The notes: a model not told the origin generated them from the letters alone. Positions 1-10,813 are shown, counted from the first letter of the stretch. The stretch: DNA of 64,000 nt from Orobanche coerulescens (GCA_033398695.1 CM065806.1:47889001-47953000); one strand, 5' to 3'. Made by a program: numbers and translations.

Positions 1-2126
1 CCCTTTATGGCAGTGCGCGATTCATAAGTTATGTCAAACTGTCCGAGTTCGACGGCCCATTTGACCATCCGGCCGGAAACGTCAGGTCGGTGCATAACCT
101 GCTTTAAAGGATAGTTTGTTAAGACGACTACCTGATGTTCCAAAAAGTAGGGTCTTAACTTCCGGGATGCCATTACGAGCGCATAGGCCAGTTTTTCCAT
201 TGGGGCATATCTGAGCTCGGCATCGTGAAGGGCCTGACTCACATAATAGACCGGATGTTGCACTGCATTTTCCGTTCGAATCAGAGCGGCGCTGATCGCC
301 GAGTCGGAGACCGTGAGATATAAGCTGAGAAGTTCCCCTCGGGTCGGCCGCTGCAAGGTCGGGGCTTCTGCCAGGACTTTCTTGATGGCTTCGAAGGCTC
401 TTTGGCAAGGTTCTGTCCACTAAAAATCCTTGTTCTTTTTTATCGCCTCAAAGAAAGGTTTGCATTTATCCGTAGAGCGAGAGATAAAGCGACTTAGTGC
501 GGCTAGTCGGCCAGTTAGGCTTTGCACCTTTTTGACCGAATTTGGAGGAACAAGCTCGGTCACTGCCGTAATTTTATCGGGGTTGGCTTAAATCCCTCTT
601 TGGCTTACCATGTAGCCGAGGAATTTTCCGGAACCTACCCCAAATGAACATTTCTTCGGATTTAACTTTATCTTACACTCTCGCAAAATAGCAAACATTT
701 TATTGAGGTCATGTACATAATCGGCCGAGCGCAAAGATTTTACTAACATATCATCTACATATACCTCCATAGTATGGCCTATCAAGCTATTGAACATTTT
801 ATTTACCAGGCGTTGATATGTCACGCCGGCATTCTTGAGCCCGAAAGGCATCATCCGATAAGAGTATAGGCCGCGGGCCGAGTAGAAGGAGGTGTTTTCT
901 TCATCCGCGGGATGCATTGGGATCTGGTTGTATCCGGAATATACATCCATAAATCTCATTAGCTCATGCCCGGCCGTTGCATCCACCATATAGTCGATAT
1001 GGGGGAGGGGGTAGCTATCTTTCGGGCAGGCTTTTTTCAGGTTGGAGAAGTCAATGCAGAGTCTTCATAGCCCGGTCGGCTTTTTTACCAAGACCGGGTT
1101 GGCTACCCAGGTCGGGTATTGGGCTTCCCGAATAAAGCCGTTATCGATCAGCTTTTCTACCTCCTCTTCCAGCCCCTTCTGCCGTTCCGGCCCTATTTTC
1201 CTTTTTTTCTGAATAATCGGCTTTGAACTGGGGTCGATATTTAGCCGGTGGCATGCAAGTTCCGGGTCAATCCCTGACATATCCGAATGGGTCCAAGCAA
1301 AGACATCCAAATTTTGTCTTAGATGGAAGAACAGCTCGGAACGGATCGGCTCTTGGAGGTTGTGGCCGATCTTTAGTCGTCGGGTTGGATTAGATGGGTC
1401 CATGTCGACCTGGTCAAACTCTTCTGTTGGCTTAGCATGGCGGATTTTTCCTTTCGGATTTTGGTGTCGCGGGTCGACAGGATCTTTTTCTAGGATCGGC
1501 TCCTTCCCGGGCCTGCGGCCCCGGTCCGCTTCCTGTCCGGTTTCCATTTCGGGGGTTTGTGCGGCCTCGGGACCTTCGGTCCCCTGTTCAAGTAGGGTGT
1601 TTTCCGCCGGCTGTTCGAAGCTGGTGGACCCTATTTCTTCTGACAAGTTTTCCGGGATGCCTTCTGCGGCGTTGATTTCGCGAGCCCGGATGCTGAGGTT
1701 GCATTCCCGGGCGGCTCTTTGATCCCCTCTATGTACCCCGACGCCATCCGGGGTGGGAAATTTCATGCACATGTGATATGTAGACTGAGTGGCCCTCAGC
1801 CTTGACATCACAGGTCGGCCTATGATAGCATTATAATCACTGTGCACATCGATGATCTTGAAGGTGGTGATCATTGTCCTTCTGATCGGCCCCTGACCAA
1901 ATTCCAGGGCGAGGTCGATTTCCCCCAGTGGGGAGGTGCGGCAGTTGGCAAATCCCCGAATGTCCTCGTTGCAGGGCCGGACATAAGATTGGTCTACCTT
2001 CATCCTACGAAGGGTATGAAGGTAGATGATGCTAGCATAGGCCCCAGAGTCCACCAACACCCTGTGGACCGGGATCCCCATTATGGGCAGGGTGATGACA
2101 AGGGCGTCTGAATGGGGATGGTCCAA
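1..2126 (-). pseudogene. Tat-type Ty3/gypsy pol: protease, reverse transcriptase, RNase H (cut by window edge)
   Basis: Minus-strand polyprotein. The aspartic protease is at its start (about 2126-1750), with VLVDSGAYAS containing the catalytic DSGA-type loop. A low-complexity linker follows. RT starts near 1150 (GFIREAQYPTWVANPVLVKK) and runs through IPMHPADEENTSF and MPFGLKNAG to the catalytic VYVDDMLVKS near 750. RNase H lies at about 420-1 (YYVSQALHDAELRYAPMEKL). The order PR-RT-RH and the RT motifs are those of Tat/Ogre/Retand-type plant Ty3 elements. Reading it through I see in-frame stops near 1065, 588 and 421, so it is broken. Integrase would lie beyond the left window edge. Confidence 0.85.
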
Positions 2127-2283
2127 GCTGTCTGCATCGGACTCCTCAAAAGTAACTGCCAGCTAGGTGTTTTTGGGGGCTTCTTCGGCCACTGATAGGA
2201 ACCCCTTTGCTCGGCGTTCGGTCCGTTGATAGGAGGTGGTGGCCTCTCGGATGGACGCCTTTTTCTGGCGCTTTGATCGATGA

Positions 2284-2850
2284 TCATCGACCTCGGCGGT
2301 TCCCATAATGGTTAGAATTTCCCGGGGGATTTGGGGGCTGGAGGCACCCGATCATTCTTGGCTCCGTAAGGCACTTTTTAAGAAACTCGATTTCACTCGA
2401 ATTATCGCCCGGAGTTGGAGGTAATACTTGCGTTGGATTTAGGGACGGGCGGGGAGCTTTTTCTTCCTTACGGCTCTGACTCTGGACAATAGGAGCCGGC
2501 GCTGCCTTCTCGATTTTCTTCCCCGCCCCAAGGCGATCAAAAACGGATGTGGGGCGCGAAAGCTTACTTTTCCGAGAGGGGTGTGAGCTTTCGCCGTGGC
2601 TTTCCGCCCTTTCTCCGGCGACCCCAGAGGCTGCCCTTTTTTTGTTTCGTCCCGAGGCAGCTGGGCGGGTCGTCTGAGACTCCGCCTCGACATGGTCTTC
2701 GGGTTTTTGAAGGGTCCCGCCCCCTGTAACCCTTGCCATAAGGGCCGCCATGCCCTGGATGAAGGCAGGGTGTTTAAAGCACTCAACCACCTTAAGGAGG
2801 TTTTCTTCCTCCGTCGCGGGCTGAGGGTTTTTCGAACTGTCGTGAGACAT
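2284..2850 (-). pseudogene. Short gag-like N-terminal fragment of the same Tat-like element
   Basis: An open frame of 188 codons starting with Met and carrying FKHPAFIQGMAALMARV, then a basic, Ser/Pro-rich tail. It lies directly upstream of the protease on the same strand, where gag should be, but is far shorter than a normal gag of several hundred residues and has no capsid core or zinc knuckle. I infer an internally deleted gag. The assignment rests on position rather than recognisable motifs. The protease frame upstream of 2126 meets a stop near 2165. Confidence 0.45.
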
Positions 2851-2939
2851 CTGCGGTGAGCGGTATATATCTTTTTTTTATCGAAGGTTCGCCCTCCTCG
2901 GGTCTCCCGTCGTTTAGGTCGGCCTTGTTGTAATCTTGA

Positions 2940-3137
2940 ATCGAAGCGTTTTTATCTTCTCTCTGCTCGGCCCTCCCGGATCGGATACCGGGTCGGCCTT
3001 GGCGTCTCTGTCCGGTCCGGTTTTTAACGAGCCCGGGAGGAAATCGGGTTTTTGCCCGGTCCGACTTTAGGTTCTGCTCGACCGGTTTAGCTGCCTGGAG
3101 TGCCTATGTGGATTCCAAGTTGGACGGGCTGCCAACA
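2940..3137 (-). repeat. LTR fragment related to the LTR of the 3535-10813 element
   Basis: This stretch matches by eye the end of the LTR at 4085-4256 with many substitutions: shared blocks include a GGATnCCGGGTCGG-type segment, GTCTCTGnCCGGTCC, and a terminus in GCCAACA at 3137. On the minus strand it would be the start (TGTTGGC) of the 5' LTR of the remnant at 1-2850. Only about 200 bp are recognisable, and no primer-binding site follows, so the LTR and leader appear truncated. Confidence 0.55.
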
Positions 3138-3529
3138 TGTAATACTATATTTTATAAAATTATTATAACAATATCATAATATTACAATAATTATAATAAT
3201 TATAACTTAATCTGATATTCAATATATCACGTAATCAAAGTGTAATATGCAAGTATTTAAAAATGTGACTCAACGTGCTCCCTCTGCTCTATTTAATCTA
3301 ATCCTAACGGACTTAACTCTTAAGCTATTTTCCTGTTTTACCCTTTATTGGGCCATCTATACAAAACATGTATAGGACCCTTTCTTCAATGGTTTCTGGA
3401 CCCTCACGCTTCCTCCCCCATAGCCTCTTCGGCCGGTCGCCCTTTCCACCGGATTAACCACCAGTTAACTTGTTCCCACTGATCAATAATCGAACAGATA
3501 ACAAGTGTAGCGATGATAATCCTCCAATT
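3138..3529. other. AT-rich spacer, no gene seen
   Basis: Left flank of the Tat-like insertion. It is very AT-rich to about 3300, then ordinary composition. I see no coding exon, RNA gene or repeat here. It once continued directly into 10819, because the insertion between them is bounded by a CGAAG duplication. Confidence 0.5.
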
Positions 3530-3534
3530 CGAAG

Positions 3535-4316
3535 TGTTGACGTCTGGTTTGGTCAACGTCACGTGTGCTGATTAAGACGAATGAATCGAAGCCACGTAAA
3601 AAACAAAATAACAAAAAGGAAGGTGTTTGATCACTAAATTTTATTAATGACCTTTTTGTTAGGGTAGAACCGGGCAGATTAATTTACTCCGGTCTATCTG
3701 AATGCTTGTTAATTACAAGCCTTCTTTTCTTTTCTCTTTTCTCTCTCCTTTTTTCCGCTCTTTTTTAAAAGTCCTTTTATTGTACATTCCCCTGGCATAT
3801 ATATAGGCAATGTCAGCCATTCGTGAGATGACAGCAGGAAGATTTAGGGGAATATGCTGATGACATTTGTCACAGTGTGGTGACTTCTTCGACATGTGTC
3901 ACCTTCTTAAGTTTGCTTTGGGAAGGGACATGACAGCCCTCTTTTATTGTCCTGTCTGCCTGATCTTCAGGCTTTTGGCGATACTTATCTATGGCGACCG
4001 ACAACGGGGTCGGCCCTAGAGCTTCCCGTTATTCTGGTCGGTCTTATTTATGATTATGGTTCGGAGCGTATTCATATAGGGTCTGATCGGTCCTTCTGGG
4101 CCGGATTCCGGGTCGGCTCTGATGTCTCTGCCCGGTCCAGTTTTTTGTGAGCCCAAGAGACAATCGGGTCTATGACCGGTTCGGTTCCAGAATCTGCTCG
4201 GCTTGTCGGCTGTCTGGAGCGCTTATGTGGATGCCAAGGTGGATCGACTACCAACAAGCGGCTTGTCGGCTGTCTGGAGCGCTTATGTAGATGCCAAGGT
4301 GGATCGACTACCAACA
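3535..4316 (-). repeat. 3' LTR of the Tat-like element, with a 60-bp terminal duplication
   Basis: It matches 10092-10813 almost base for base over 3535-4256. It then carries one extra tandem copy of the last 60 bp (4257-4316, GCTTGTCGGC...CCAACA), so this LTR is 782 bp against 722 bp for its partner. On the minus strand a TATATATA box lies at 3796-3805. Upstream of that box are several GTGAC/GTCAC pairs (3865-3905), a possible promoter element. Confidence 0.9.
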
Positions 4317-4328
4317 AGGGCCCCCTAG
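4317..4328 (-). other. Polypurine tract
   Basis: On the minus strand CTAGGGGGCCCT abuts the LTR start TGTTGGTAG. Its position immediately 5' of the 3' LTR and its G run fit the plus-strand primer of an LTR retrotransposon. Confidence 0.6.
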
Positions 4329-4536
4329 TCCAGGGCCGTGCCGGGTTGGCCGGTGCTGGAATCGTTTCAGATTGAGGTCGATCCGGTTTGGGGGTGGATA
4401 AGATGTCTTGAAGGGACGTATCTGCGAGAGTCGTGTCGATTTGACTTCGGGATCTTCACGCGTCTTTGATCTTCGTGATGATTCATTATGAATCGCCGCT
4501 TCATGTGCTTTCGCATTTAATGCCCCTTTTTCATCC

Positions 4537-4546
4537 TATAAATATA
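4537..4546 (+). promoter_or_regulatory. TATA box of the antisense ORF
   Basis: TATAAATATA on the plus strand lies 155 bp upstream of the ATG at 4692 and is followed by a pyrimidine-rich leader. It points away from the element's own sense transcription, which suggests that the antisense ORF has its own promoter. Confidence 0.5.
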
Positions 4547-4691
4547 GAGAGCCTTCTTCTCTATTGCTTCTTTCGCCATTTTTTTACGTGTTGTTGCAGA
4601 GAGATTTTTTTTTTTTTCGGCAATTTTTCTTTTTCTCCGATTTCACAGACTTTCCTGGTAAGCTTGCTTTTCTTCCTCTCTTTCCTATTTT

Positions 4692-6905
4692 ATGATGTCG
4701 GGGCGGAGGGATACGGCGGAGGAGTTGACTGTGTCTCCGGACCGCACGGGAGTGGCGGATCTGTCGATGGGTGATGTTCCCGTTGATTAGAGCGACGAGG
4801 ATGGCGGCGAGGTCGCGAGATTGCCGGATTCTGGAGTTGCAGATTCTGGAGACGTGGAGGTGGTGACGTCGTGGACGGCGGTTGATGAGACTTGGGCCTG
4901 GGTTCGGCCTCGGTCGTCCCCTTTTGTTGAGGCGGAATGGGATTCGGCCTTGATACGCAGCACGGTCGCCGATGGGCAGTTGGAGGCTTGGCGGGGGCGA
5001 TTTAAGATACCCGCGGTGGTGCGGATGTTTGTTCCGAATCCAGAGGAGAGACCTCACAGCCCTCCTGTCGGCTGCACGGCGGTGTATTACCGCTCCCTGT
5101 TGTCCGGGCTGAGGTTTCCGCTTCCGTTGGTACTCTCCCGGTGGTTAAGGCAGTGGGGCCTTTGTATTGCCCAAATTCATCCGAATTCTTGGGCTCGGAT
5201 GGTGGGTCTTTTGATCCTTTTCAGTCAACATGGCTGGACCGAGCCCAGTTTTGAAGAGATTAACAGTCTCTTCCTATGGAGGTCGGTCGGCCGATCTGGT
5301 TCTGGCTGGTTTTACTTGACAGCCCGGCACGCGATGTATGGTGGATGTGCCGGAGACCATACATAGTTGGAAGGAACAGTGGTTCTATGTAGGGGGGCCG
5401 TGGATGAGATCGGTTGATGAGTGGGAACCTGGCATAATAGACGCCGAGCTTTGGGTCCCAGAACACTTCATTGCTAAAATGAGTAAGTGTCGTGTTCTTT
5501 TATTGCTGTTCCTTTTTTGTCTAATGCTCATAATTTATTGTTTGTGCAGAACGTATCCCGGCTTCAGAGACTTCCTCCTTATTTGACGACCGGGTTGAAC
5601 AGCTCTTGGACCTTCCTGCCGATCGGAGGAAGTCGTATCTTCTGGTTACTGAGGATAATCTTTGGGCCGCGGGACTTCGATCAACTAACCCGAGCAGAAT
5701 GTCTTCGTCAGGTAGCTCCTTCTTCTTTTTATCTTTTTTTTTTTTTGACACATCTTCCTTATCCAGTCCCTAGGGGCAGGAGTTCGTCGGGACGGAAAGA
5801 GACGCCTGCGCAGCGGGTGGCGAGGCTGGCTGCCGAGGCCGCCGAGCATAAGGAGCACGCGGGCAAGCGAAAGAGAGTAGAGGCCGGGCCTGAGGATAGC
5901 GTGACCAGGGCCGAGGGTTTCCCCATTCCTGAGATTGCTGTGCCCGCCCCGAGCCCTGTACGGACGGGCCGTGCGAAGGGTAAGGAGCCCGCGATTGATT
6001 TGGAGGGCCACTATCTCCCGGTGAATAAGGATCGGTAAGAACCTTGTGCCCAGATGAAGGGGCAGCGACCGCGCTGGTTCCTTGACTACATTCGGGCAGC
6101 CACCCCAACCGCCGAGATGCTCGACCGGGTCCCTCCAACGGTGGTTGAGTCCAGCCATGTCCCTATTTTGGGTTGGACGCCGAAAATGGAGATGGTGACC
6201 AACGACATGGGTCCGGATGAGCAGATCTAATTTGGAAATGCTATTTTAGGCCGGGCATTGTGCACCTATGTGAAGGCCGCTGGGGAGCTGACGGCCTTGG
6301 TTGAGAAACACAAAAAGGCAGAGGCCGATCTCAAGGCCATACAGGAGGAGCACCACCTCTGCCCTTCGCTTATCAAGTCTCTGGAGGAGGAGATGACCTC
6401 TCTGAAGGGTGAGATGGAGCTTCTGTAGAGCCGGGCCTTTGAGGCCAATATCTGGAAAGGGAAGGCCGACGAGATGGCCACGGCGGCCGAGAAAGCGCAA
6501 AAACGGTGCCTGGACATCAGGGCCGAGCACGAGGCCTATTTGCACAGTACTAAGGCCCAGCTTGAGCAATTGACCGAGCGGGTCCAGACTTGTGAAGCTG
6601 CGGGTTATGCCAGGGGCCTTGCCGACGGGGCGGCTACTTTCCAGAAGACACCCGAGTACGAGGAGTTGATCAACCTTAACTATGTCTCCACCTGCTATGA
6701 GATATTGGATCTCATGAAGGAAGGGAAGACCGTTGAGGAGGTCCAGGCCTATATAAAGTCTCAGGCGGCCGACCTGAAGATTGAAACTCTCGGAGATGAT
6801 GAGCCGAAGGTCGCCGAAGTTGTCGACGATCCGGTGGCGATTCCGTCTGGCGAAGGTGAAGGACAGTCTTCTCAGGCGGCCGGTCAGGAGGACAGGGCCG
6901 AGTAG
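4692..6905 (+). pseudogene. Additional antisense ORF of the Tat-like element (putative gypsy-type transposon domain, PF04195-like, plus coiled coil)
   Basis: Read from ATG 4692, opposite to the element. The first block (to about 5480) contains CTAVYYRSLLSGLRFPLPLV and WARMVGLLILFSQHGW, the pattern of the plant-only 'putative gypsy type transposon' domain, followed by HSWKEQWFYV in another frame. Likely introns are 5483-5549 (GTAAGT...TGCAG) and one starting at GT 5712. Then comes a charged linker with GKRKRVEAG and, at 6474-6905, a Glu/Ala/Lys-rich coiled-coil region ending at TAG 6903. Breaks: a stop at about 4788, a frameshift near 5330, and stops near 6229 and 6428. Function is unknown in the family. 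A gag-like or regulatory role is only speculation. Confidence 0.7.
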
Positions 6906-7084
6906 ATTTTTTGTTTTATTCCATGTATGGCCTGCGTGCCATTTTTCCTTGACTTCCTTTGTATTCTGATATGGAACGGTTTATTTTGAATGAATGAAAT
7001 CTTTTTATGGCCTTTATTGCTTTTTTTCTGTGTTTGGGCCCGGTTGGTCTGGCCGCTGTCTTTTCTGTTCGCCCTTTGTTGATT

Positions 7085-7939
7085 GTGCCGGACGGGCTGG
7101 TCTTGTGAGGTGCCGAGGTGAGCTCGGACTTATAGTGCCGGATGGGCCGGTCTTATGAGGTGGCGAGGCGAGCTCGGTCTTATGGTGCCGGAGGAGCCGG
7201 TCATTCGAGGTGCCGAGGCGAACTCGGTCTTATAGTGCCGGATGAGCCGGTCTTGTGAGGTGCCGAGGCGAGCTCGGACTTATAGTGCCGGATGGGCCGA
7301 TCTTATGAGGTGCCGAGGCGAACTCGGACTTATAGTGCCGGATGGGCCGGTCTTATGAGGTGCCGAGGCGAGCTTGGTCTTATGGTGCCGGAGGAGCCGG
7401 TCATTCGAGGTGCCGAGGCGAACTCGGTCTTATAGTGCCGGATGAGCCGGTCTTGTGAGGTGCCGAGGCGAGCTCGGACTTATAGTGCCGGATGGTCCGG
7501 TATTATGAGGTGCCGAGGCGAACTCGGACTTATAGTGCCGGATGGGCCGGTCTTATGAGGTGCCGAGGCGAACTCGGACTTATAGTGCCGGATGGGCCGG
7601 TCCTATGAGGTGCCGAGGCGATCTCGGTCTTATGGTGCCGGAGGAGCCGGTCATTCGAGGTGCCGAGGCGAACTCGGTCTTATAGTGCCGGATGAGCCGG
7701 TCTTATGAGGTGCCAAGGCGAACTCGGTCTTATGGTGCCGGAGGAGCCGGTCATTCGAGGTGCCGAGGCAAACTCGGTCTTATAGTGCCGGAGGAGCCGG
7801 TCATTCGTGGTGCCGAGGCGAACTCGGTCTTATAGTGCCGGAGGAGCCGGTCATTCGAGGTGCCGAGGCGAACTCGGTCTTATAGTGCCGGAGGAGCCGG
7901 TCATTCGTGGTGCCGAGGCGAACTCGGTCTTATAGTGCC
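7085..7939. repeat. Tandem array of about 17 x 50 bp, each a dimer of 25-bp half-units
   Basis: The 50-bp period is built of two related 25-mers: TGCCGGATGGGCCGGTCTTA plus TGAGG, then TGCCGAGGCGAACTCGGTCT plus TATAG. Each half holds a small inverted motif (CCGG...CCGG or CGAG...CTCG). The array lies between the antisense ORF and the integrase remnant. Units differ by a few bases and two main sub-types (GATGGGCC, GAGGAGCC) alternate in blocks, which suggests amplification of multi-unit segments. Confidence 0.95.
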
Positions 7940-8039
7940 TTTGAATTAGAGATGAAATAGGGTTGAATTTTATTGATTATACCTTCATAAGGACATAGCA
8001 TTTGACGAATGAATTAATCCTTAGCCATTCGTATATTCT

Positions 8040-8900
8040 AGCTAACAAACTCTGTTCTGAAGGGCTTTGTTACTCTCGTACGGTCCTTGCCACTTGGATT
8101 TAGGAGGTCACGGGTCGGGCCCCAATGCTCGTTTAGTAATGAGGTCTTCGACCTGGAAGCTTCGATGATGAACCTCGAGGGCTTTATAGAAGATGTTCTG
8201 CCTTTTTGCTTGGTTCTGTTTTTGGGCGACGAGGTCCAGGCTTTTAGGGTCATATTGATCTTGTTCTTCGAAATGGGTTCTCCGGTGGGCGTGTTCTAAT
8301 CTCGACCGGGGTCGTCGCCTTAGTGCTGAAGGCCATGAAGATATTTCACAAGTGGCGGACCGATGCGTTGCCAAGTCTTCAGGGAGTTCTTCAGGCCGTG
8401 ACCCCTTGCGCTTTTCGAGGCGGGTCTTGAGGTACTCCACTTTATCCCCTAAATGGGGGGGGGGGGGGCGACCCGGACGATCGTCCCTTTATCGGGTGGC
8501 GGTAGGCCATAAACGTAAGTGGGTTTTATACGAGCTTTGGATCTAAGAAGTGAAGGTTTGGCATCGTGCGTATCTTCACTCCAGCATGTTGACGTCTTTT
8601 TCTGATCCGGCTAGTAACGTCCTTGCCGAAGCGATTTGTAGGCCAATATTGGGCCGCCGAAGGGGTTATCGCGTGTCCACTTGGGTAAATTATTGCGGGC
8701 GTATTCGGATAAGCCCTTTCAGCGGCCGGACTGGGTTCCCCTGCGTAAGGCTCCTTCCATGGCGACCCGGATGGGTCACGGTCGGAGTATCCTAGTTTTT
8801 GTAGGCATTCTGCTGTGCTGGGGGCGGGGAACTGGAGGCCGTGTTTTTCCTTGCAACTTGCATTGTTTGGCTGCCGATTGGTCGGTTCGGTTGTTTCTTG
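8040..8900 (-). pseudogene. Degenerate integrase of the Tat-like element
   Basis: Minus-strand scraps only. The clearest is at 8110-8260: KQNQAKRQNIFYKA then VHHRSFQVEDLITKRALG, which matches the C-terminal 'arm' of Tat integrases (a helix followed by RxFxxGDLVLRK). Further upstream, near 8620-8660, LAYKSLRQGRYWP resembles the region of the integrase zinc finger. Frameshifts and stops separate the pieces, and the DDE core was not found. A run of 12 G at 8457-8468 interrupts it. Confidence 0.55.
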
Positions 8901-9184
8901 GTTCGCAGAGGGCATTATAGGTCCTTGATGATCTTACCAACAGGTGCGAGCTGGGTCAAGGAAATCGACCAAACTGGGCTCCCTGGGTTCGTATTAGCCT
9001 CTATCTGAGAATTGCTCCAAAGATAGTGAGGCGAGCAGGGCCGAGGGAGGTCGCCGTTTCCGGACCGGCCCCGAGGGCTTCACATTCCATCCTGTAGTTG
9101 GGGGCTAGAAAATCTTAGTAAGTGGCCGAGCAGAGCAAACGTTGGTCGGGGCCGGCGAGGGCCATTCCTGTGCTTGTTTTCCGG

Positions 9185-9310
9185 GGGCTAGTGTGAGTGC
9201 ATAGGCCAGCTCTACAGGGGCGCATCCGAGCTCGGCATCAGATAGGCCGGATGCTGGTCCGTATTTTCTGATCGAGCGAAGGCGGTGCGGTTTGCAGTGG
9301 AGTTCTCCTG
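9185..9310 (-). pseudogene. RNase H remnant of the Tat-like element
   Basis: It aligns by eye with 165-300 of the Tat remnant at the window start: both plus strands show GCATAGGCCAG, then GGGGC(A/G)(C/T)AT(A/C), GAGCTCGGCATC and CCGGATG. On the minus strand that segment encodes the AELRYAPMEKLAYAL part of RNase H. Heavy substitution and small deletions leave no reading frame. Confidence 0.6.
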
Positions 9311-10076
9311 GGTTACTTGGTCGGCCTGGCCCCTCTTTCCTTATTTCCCGAATGATTGGTGAAAGGTGGGGACTTTTTTATCTTTCATATCTCCTTATAA
9401 CGATTATGCCCTTTGCCCATTTCAGTTTTACTAATATGTTCCCCTTTCTGCCGTTTCTTCATCCCTTTAAATTTTAAGTTTCGTCGTTGGCATCCTAATG
9501 GCCACTGTTCGGATGCTTATGCGAAAGACTCCTTAGGTTCCGATGATTCCATCTGATCTCAGCCTAAGCTCGGTCCAATAATGGCTTGAGTTTTCTCGCC
9601 TGCATTCCAACGAACTACATTTTTTTTTTTTGGACTACCAGAAACTTTGTGAGGATCTGGCGGGGATTCCGAAAGCGCTTGCAGATATTGCGGCGTATGT
9701 TGATTTCAACTTTAATTTGAAGAATACAAGGAGATTCTTTGGGAGATCTTCTGGAGCTTTGAGTCGCGTTTGATATCCCCCAAGTTATGACCTTTAAAAG
9801 GTCAGCCGAGTCGAGCAGGAACTCGTGGTCACAATGGCTCCTGTGCTTTCAACTTCTAATTACGATGATTCCTATGCTTTCGACTCATAGTTACGATGAT
9901 TCCTATGCTTTTAAATCACCACTTATTGGTGAGGGTGGTTATTCCCGGGTGAACGCAAGGTATGTCGAAGCGCTCCGCCAACTTGAACGGATTTCCCTTC
10001 TTTGTGGCGGGCTGATTATATTCAGAACTTGTAGTCATAGCTTGAGCGACTTGTTCGAGCTCCCGGAGGTCCCCTT
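9311..10076 (-). other. Gutted gag-pol region, nothing recognisable
   Basis: Where gag, protease and RT should be there are only about 770 bp. A 67-codon minus frame (10119-9916, LEEGDLRELEQVAQAM) reads out of the LTR and is not a recognised gag. A 26-bp direct duplication (TTACGATGATTCCTATGCTT) lies at about 9860-9912. I infer that one or more large deletions created this structure. Confidence 0.5.
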
Positions 10077-10088
10077 CCTCTAGCGCCA
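10077..10088 (-). other. Primer-binding site
   Basis: On the minus strand TGGCGCTAGAGG begins 3 nt after the end of the LTR (ACA-GAT-TGGCGC). TGG at this position is the hallmark of a tRNA 3'-CCA complement. The tRNA species cannot be fixed from sequence alone. It differs from the initiator-Met site used by the Tekay-like elements in this window. Confidence 0.7.
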
Positions 10089-10091
10089 ATC

Positions 10092-10813
10092 TGTTGACGT
10101 CTGGTTTGGTCAACGTCACGTGTGCTGATTAAGACGAATGAATCGAAGCCACGTAGAAAACAAAATAACAAAAAGGAAGGTGTTTGATCACTAAATTTTA
10201 TTAATGACCTTTTTGTTAGGGTAGAACCGGGCAGATTAATTTACTCCGGTCTATCTGAATGCTTGTTAATTACAAGCCTTCTTTTCTTTTCTCTTTTCTC
10301 TCTCCTTTTTTCCGCTCATTTTTAAAAGTCCTTTTATTGTACATTTCCCTGGCATATATATAGGCAATGTCAGCCATTCGTGAGATGACAGCAGGAAGAT
10401 TTAGGGGAATATGCTGATGACATTTGTCACAGTGTGGTGACTTCTTCGACATGTGTCACCTTCTTAAGTTTGCTTTGGGAAGGGACATGACAGCCCTCTT
10501 TTATTGTCCTGTCTGCCTGTTCTTCGGGCTTTTGGCGATACTTATCTGTGGCGACCGACAACGGGGTCGGCCCTAGAGCTTCCCGTTATTCTGGTCGGTC
10601 TTATTTATGATTATGGTTCGGAGCGTATTCATATAGGGTCTGCTCGGTCCTTCTGGGCCGGATTCCGGGTCGGCTCTGATGTCTCTGCCCGGTCCGGTCT
10701 TTTGTGAGCCCGAGAGACAACCGGGTCTATGACCGGTTCGGTTCCAGAATCTGCTCGGTTTGTCGGCTGTCTGGAGCGCTTATGTGGATGCCAAGGTGGA
10801 TCGACTACCAACA
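10092..10813 (-). repeat. 5' LTR of the Tat-like element
   Basis: 722 bp, TGTTGACGTC...CTACCAACA in plus orientation, very similar to 3535-4256 with scattered single-base differences. Followed by target duplicate CGAAG at 10814-10818. Confidence 0.93.

Larger units (their letters stand above)
3535..10813 (-). mobile_element. Tat-like Ty3/gypsy LTR retrotransposon, complete ends, degenerate inside, with antisense ORF
   Basis: About 7.3 kb. It is bounded by two near-identical LTRs (3535-4316 and 10092-10813), each TGTTGACGTC...CTACCAACA on the plus strand, and flanked by a perfect 5-bp duplication CGAAG at 3530-3534 and 10814-10818. Orientation is minus: a primer-binding site TGGCGCTAGAGG follows the right LTR and a purine tract precedes the left one. 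Only scraps of RNase H (about 9185-9310) and integrase (about 8040-8900) remain; gag, protease and RT are not recognisable. Between the integrase scraps and the 3' LTR lie a tandem array and a plus-strand ORF. Such an additional antisense ORF is known in Tat/Ogre-type plant elements. It must move in trans, if at all. Confidence 0.9.

Noticed and set aside
82..420. Minus-strand frame of 112 codons at the left edge
   Set aside because: It is the wrong frame of RNase H; the true frame encodes YYVSQALHDAELRY.
1360..1722. Plus-strand frame opposite the Tat protease-RT linker
   Set aside because: Shadow of the GC-rich minus-strand linker; no domain.
3713..3895. 60-codon frame starting MSKKSPHCDKCHQH, also at 10270-10452
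   Set aside because: Conserved only because it lies in both LTRs of one element; no domain and no family match that I know.
7085..7939. Regular 50-bp repeat resembling a CRISPR array
   Set aside because: Units are head-to-tail without unique spacers, in a plant retrotransposon.
8457..8468. Run of 12 G
   Set aside because: Could be a real homopolymer or a sequencing/assembly artefact; it proves nothing on its own.
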